Origin: JBGTLA01 sp041744375 | GTDB lineage: Bacteria; Actinomycetota; Acidimicrobiia; Spongiisociales; ZC4RG35 | NCBI GenBank assembly: GCA_041744375.1 | Contig: JBGTLA010000131.1 | Location: 1 to 18,103 of the forward strand | Reading direction: 5' to 3' | Length of the DNA: 18,103 bases | Part shown: positions 15,600-18,103 of the stretch, one piece after another | Layout of the letters: every line of letters begins with the position of its first letter | Numbering within the stretch: position 1 is the first letter of the stretch | Notes under the pieces: model-generated | Database searches by the model: none | The model's input: only the letters and a program-made list of their open reading frames with translations | What the model was told of the DNA's origin: nothing | Made by a program: the position numbers and the translations under genes

Positions 15600-18103
15600 A
15601 TGGACAGCAATACCAGTGTGGTTCTCTCCCTCAAAGAAGCGGCAGGTCGTCCGGCCTTGGAGGTGGGCGGCAAGGCGGCCAACCTGGCCGTCCTCAAAGA
15701 AGCGGGATTTCCGGTACCTGACGGGTTCGTTATCACCACCGCCGCCTTCACCGGGTTCGTCACAGCCAACGGCTTCAACGAAGGCACCTCTCCGGAATCG
15801 GTGCGCGCAGCTGGCCTCCCCGGCCATGTGACCACCGAACTGGAGCGCGCCATCGAACGATTGGGCGAGCCGGTGGCGGTGCGCTCTTCGGGTGTATCTG
15901 AGGATCTGGCCGGCGCTTCCTACGCCGGTCAGTACGAAACCGTGCTCGGTGTGAAGAGGGCAGGCGCGGAAGCCGCCTTGCTGTGCTGCTGGGCTTCGGC
16001 CTTCGATGCGCACCTGGTCCGCTACCACCACGCCAACGGCAACAGCGGGGTTCCTGAGATGGCGGTACTGGTCCAACGTATGCTGGCAGCGGAGACGGCT
16101 GGGGTGGCGTTCAGCGCCAACCCAGTGACCGGCGACCGCGGCGAGGTGGTGATCAACGCGGTGTCGGGTCTGGGCGACCGTCTCGTCGCCGGGGAGGTCG
16201 ATGGCGAACAGTGGTTCGTAAGATCAGGCGAGGCGGTGCGGGCAGACAGCTCGATCAGGGCGCTGAGCTCCGACCAGGCCCTCGTCGTCGCCGGACTGAC
16301 CCGCGACGTCGAAACCCATTTCGGCGCCCCCCAAGACATCGAGTGGGCCCTCGCCGAAGGCAAGGTCCATCTCTTGCAGGCCCGGCCCGTAACCGCACTG
16401 CCCCCGCCACAAGTCGAGATACCAGTCGAGGTTCCGGAGGGCTATTGGGAGCGGGAAGCGAGTCATGCTCCCCGGCCGTGGAGCCCGCTGACCAGCTCGT
16501 TGACCTACGAGGCCCGCAACCCTGCCCTCCGCCAGGTCATGTCCGACTTCGGCCTGCTCATCGACGCCATTGAGTTCCGAGAGATCGGGGGTTGGGAGTA
16601 TGTGCGCACCGTCCCCCTCGGCGGCAAGGACCGACCGCCTCCCCCGGACTGGCTGATGCCGATCGTGATCAGGCTGGCACCCGGGATTCGGCGAAGGGTA
16701 CGCCAGGCGGTCGCCGCGGTGCGTTCTGACGACGCCGGGGCACTGGTCGACCGCTGGCGCCAGGAGTGGCACCCGGGGCTGAAGTCTCGGATCGCCGCTG
16801 TTCGTTCCGTCGAGATATCGACCCTAACGGATACCGAACTCATCGAGCACTACTCTGTGGCCATCGAGGTCCTCGGGGACGGGGCCAGGGTCCACTTCAC
16901 CCTCCACGCCGCCATCTGCATGGCCTTGGCCGAGCTGGTTTTCGCATCGAGGGAGTTGTTGGGTTGGGAAGAGTTCAGAGTTTGGGAACTGCTCGCTGGT
17001 CTCTCCCACATGTCCACCGAGCCCAGTCGTCGTTTCGGCGAACTCGTTGGAAAGGCAGCCGCGCGGCCGGACACCCGCCGGATCGTCGAAGAAGGCGGTG
17101 CAGACGCCGTCGAACGCCTGGGTCAGACCGACCCCGACTTCGCGGCAGCGCTGGCTTCCTACCTAGAGGAGTTCGGCACTCGGGGACTCGACTACGATGC
17201 CGCCACCCCCACTCTCGCTGAGAACCCCGAACTTGCCCTCGCCCTGATCGCCGACCAACTAGCCAGCGGATTCGACGCCGACGAACGAGCACAAGGGGTT
17301 GATCAAGCCAGGAAAGTCGCAGTGGCCCAAGCCCGCGCCGCGCTCGATGCTCGGCCCCAGGCCGACCAGGAGCGATGGGAGCGTGCCCTCGCCCGTGCCC
17401 AGCGGGCTTACCCGGTCAGAGAAGAAAACGTGTTCTACACATTGAACGCGCCACTCGGGTTGGTCCGCTACGCCGCCCTCGAAATAGGCAGACGCCTCGC
17501 CGGACGCTCGCAAGTGGCCCACGCCGACGACGTCTTCTTCCTCCACCACGACGAAGCCGCCGACGCTCTCATAGATGGGAACAAGCGACAAGAGCTGGTG
17601 GCGAGACGCAGAGCGGAGCGAGCGTGGGTCGAATCTCACCCTGGCCCCGCCACCTACGGGAAGGATCCCGGACCACCACCGCCCCTTGACGCACTACCGC
17701 CGGAGGCCCGCTTCGCCAACCAGGCTCTCCTCTGGTACGCCCAGCGTCTCTTCGACTTCGAGCAGAGCACACGCCGAGCAGCCGGTGCCGACGTATGCGG
17801 CACCGCCGCCTCGCCCGGCCGCTATCAAGGCCCGGTGCGAGTAATCCGAACCGAGGCCGAGTTCCACAAGCTCACGGCCGGAGACGTCCTCGTCTGCCCG
17901 ATCACCTCTCCCGTATGGTCGGTGCTATTCCCCAGCATCGGCGCCCTCGTCACCGATACCGGAGGGATCCTCTCGCACCCCGCCATCATCGCCCGCGAGC
18001 ACCGCGTTCCTGCAGTAGTAGCCACCGGCAACGCCACCAAACGACTCCAAGACGGCCAAATAGTCATCGTGGACGGCACCAACGGACTGGTCCTACCCAC
18101 CGA
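15600..18103 (+). CDS. PEP-synthase-like phosphotransferase, rifampicin-phosphotransferase architecture (3' partial)
   Basis: The frame is open from ATG 15600 to the right edge (834 codons, no stop), so the end is missing, probably by only a short stretch. Residues about 15-265 form the ATP-binding domain of PEP synthase/pyruvate phosphate dikinase: GGKAANLAVLKEAGFPVPDG (K25), VAVRSSGVSEDLAGASYAGQ (R95), and its end DIEWALAEGKVHLLQARPVT (R262). Residues about 275-720 form a long, mostly helical middle domain that begins YWEREASHAPRPWSPLTSSL. Residues about 745-834 form the swivelling phosphohistidine domain, with TDTGGILSHPAIIAREH around catalytic H793. The order ATP domain, middle domain, His domain and the size match rifampicin phosphotransferase better than true PEP synthase, whose PEP-binding barrel comes last. 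That enzyme moves the beta-phosphate of ATP via the histidine to the drug. The actual substrate here is unknown; TetR control fits an inducible detoxification gene. Confidence 0.85.
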   Translation, partial: MDSNTSVVLSLKEAAGRPALEVGGKAANLAVLKEAGFPVPDGFVITTAAFTGFVTANGFNEGTSPESVRAAGLPGHVTTELERAIERLGEPVAVRSSGVSEDLAGASYAGQYETVLGVKRAGAEAALLCCWASAFDAHLVRYHHANGNSGVPEMAVLVQRMLAAETAGVAFSANPVTGDRGEVVINAVSGLGDRLVAGEVDGEQWFVRSGEAVRADSSIRALSSDQALVVAGLTRDVETHFGAPQDIEWALAEGKVHLLQARPVTALPPPQVEIPVEVPEGYWEREASHAPRPWSPLTSSLTYEARNPALRQVMSDFGLLIDAIEFREIGGWEYVRTVPLGGKDRPPPPDWLMPIVIRLAPGIRRRVRQAVAAVRSDDAGALVDRWRQEWHPGLKSRIAAVRSVEISTLTDTELIEHYSVAIEVLGDGARVHFTLHAAICMALAELVFASRELLGWEEFRVWELLAGLSHMSTEPSRRFGELVGKAAARPDTRRIVEEGGADAVERLGQTDPDFAAALASYLEEFGTRGLDYDAATPTLAENPELALALIADQLASGFDADERAQGVDQARKVAVAQARAALDARPQADQERWERALARAQRAYPVREENVFYTLNAPLGLVRYAALEIGRRLAGRSQVAHADDVFFLHHDEAADALIDGNKRQELVARRRAERAWVESHPGPATYGKDPGPPPPLDALPPEARFANQALLWYAQRLFDFEQSTRRAAGADVCGTAASPGRYQGPVRVIRTEAEFHKLTAGDVLVCPITSPVWSVLFPSIGALVTDTGGILSHPAIIAREHRVPAVVATGNATKRLQDGQIVIVDGTNGLVLPT

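Noticed and set aside
1..18103. CRISPR arrays, tRNA and rRNA genes
   Set aside because: No regularly spaced repeats, no tRNA arm patterns and no rRNA-like stretches were seen on reading both strands.

Overview
The window is GC-rich bacterial DNA with actinobacterial hallmarks: a SARP/BTAD-type regulator fused to a STAND NTPase and WD40 repeats, GC-rich codon use, and TetR and MarR regulators next to the genes they probably control. An uncultured actinobacterium, possibly Acidimicrobiia-like, is my best guess. No rRNA, tRNA or other marker gene is present to fix the taxon.

Layout. Positions 1-1130 are a decayed zone: the tail of an IS256-type transposase fragment, a perfect 12-bp inverted repeat, and a minus-strand gene that appears frameshifted. 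Positions 1130-2826 hold a minus-strand marR-MFS transporter operon joined by an ATGA overlap. Positions 3008-3740 look like the wreck of an integrative element, with an excisionase-like HTH gene on the minus strand and the C-terminal end of a tyrosine recombinase on the plus strand. Positions 3750-4940 carry a small membrane-protein-like fragment (plus) and a secreted HELAH metallopeptidase-like protein (minus). Just after its stop, in another frame, lies an LPxTG-like sorting tail (LPFMG).

The centre (5321-11114, minus) has two long intact genes. One is a 1397-residue protein with SARP winged helix, BTAD, STAND NTPase, one membrane helix and fourteen WD40 blades. The other is a 449-residue protein with a PD-(D/E)XK nuclease-like core. 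Positions 11605-14522 (minus) encode a Ca2+-type P-type ATPase whose last two membrane helices are shifted out of frame by one missing base; its N-terminal coding also runs upstream of any usable start codon.

Positions 14893-18103 (plus) form a tetR operon. A TGACACG-3-CGTGTCA palindrome sits 7 bases before the first tetR start codon. Downstream, 14 bases after tetR, is a phosphoenolpyruvate-synthase-like enzyme with the architecture of rifampicin phosphotransferase. It runs off the right edge and has no stop in the window.

Functionally, the two ends are regulator-plus-effector pairs of the kind used in xenobiotic or drug response (MarR-MFS efflux; TetR-phosphotransferase). The middle is a possible membrane signalling or conflict-type pair. 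Several genes are broken, and mobile-element scraps lie between them, so this reads as an eroding accessory region rather than core chromosome.
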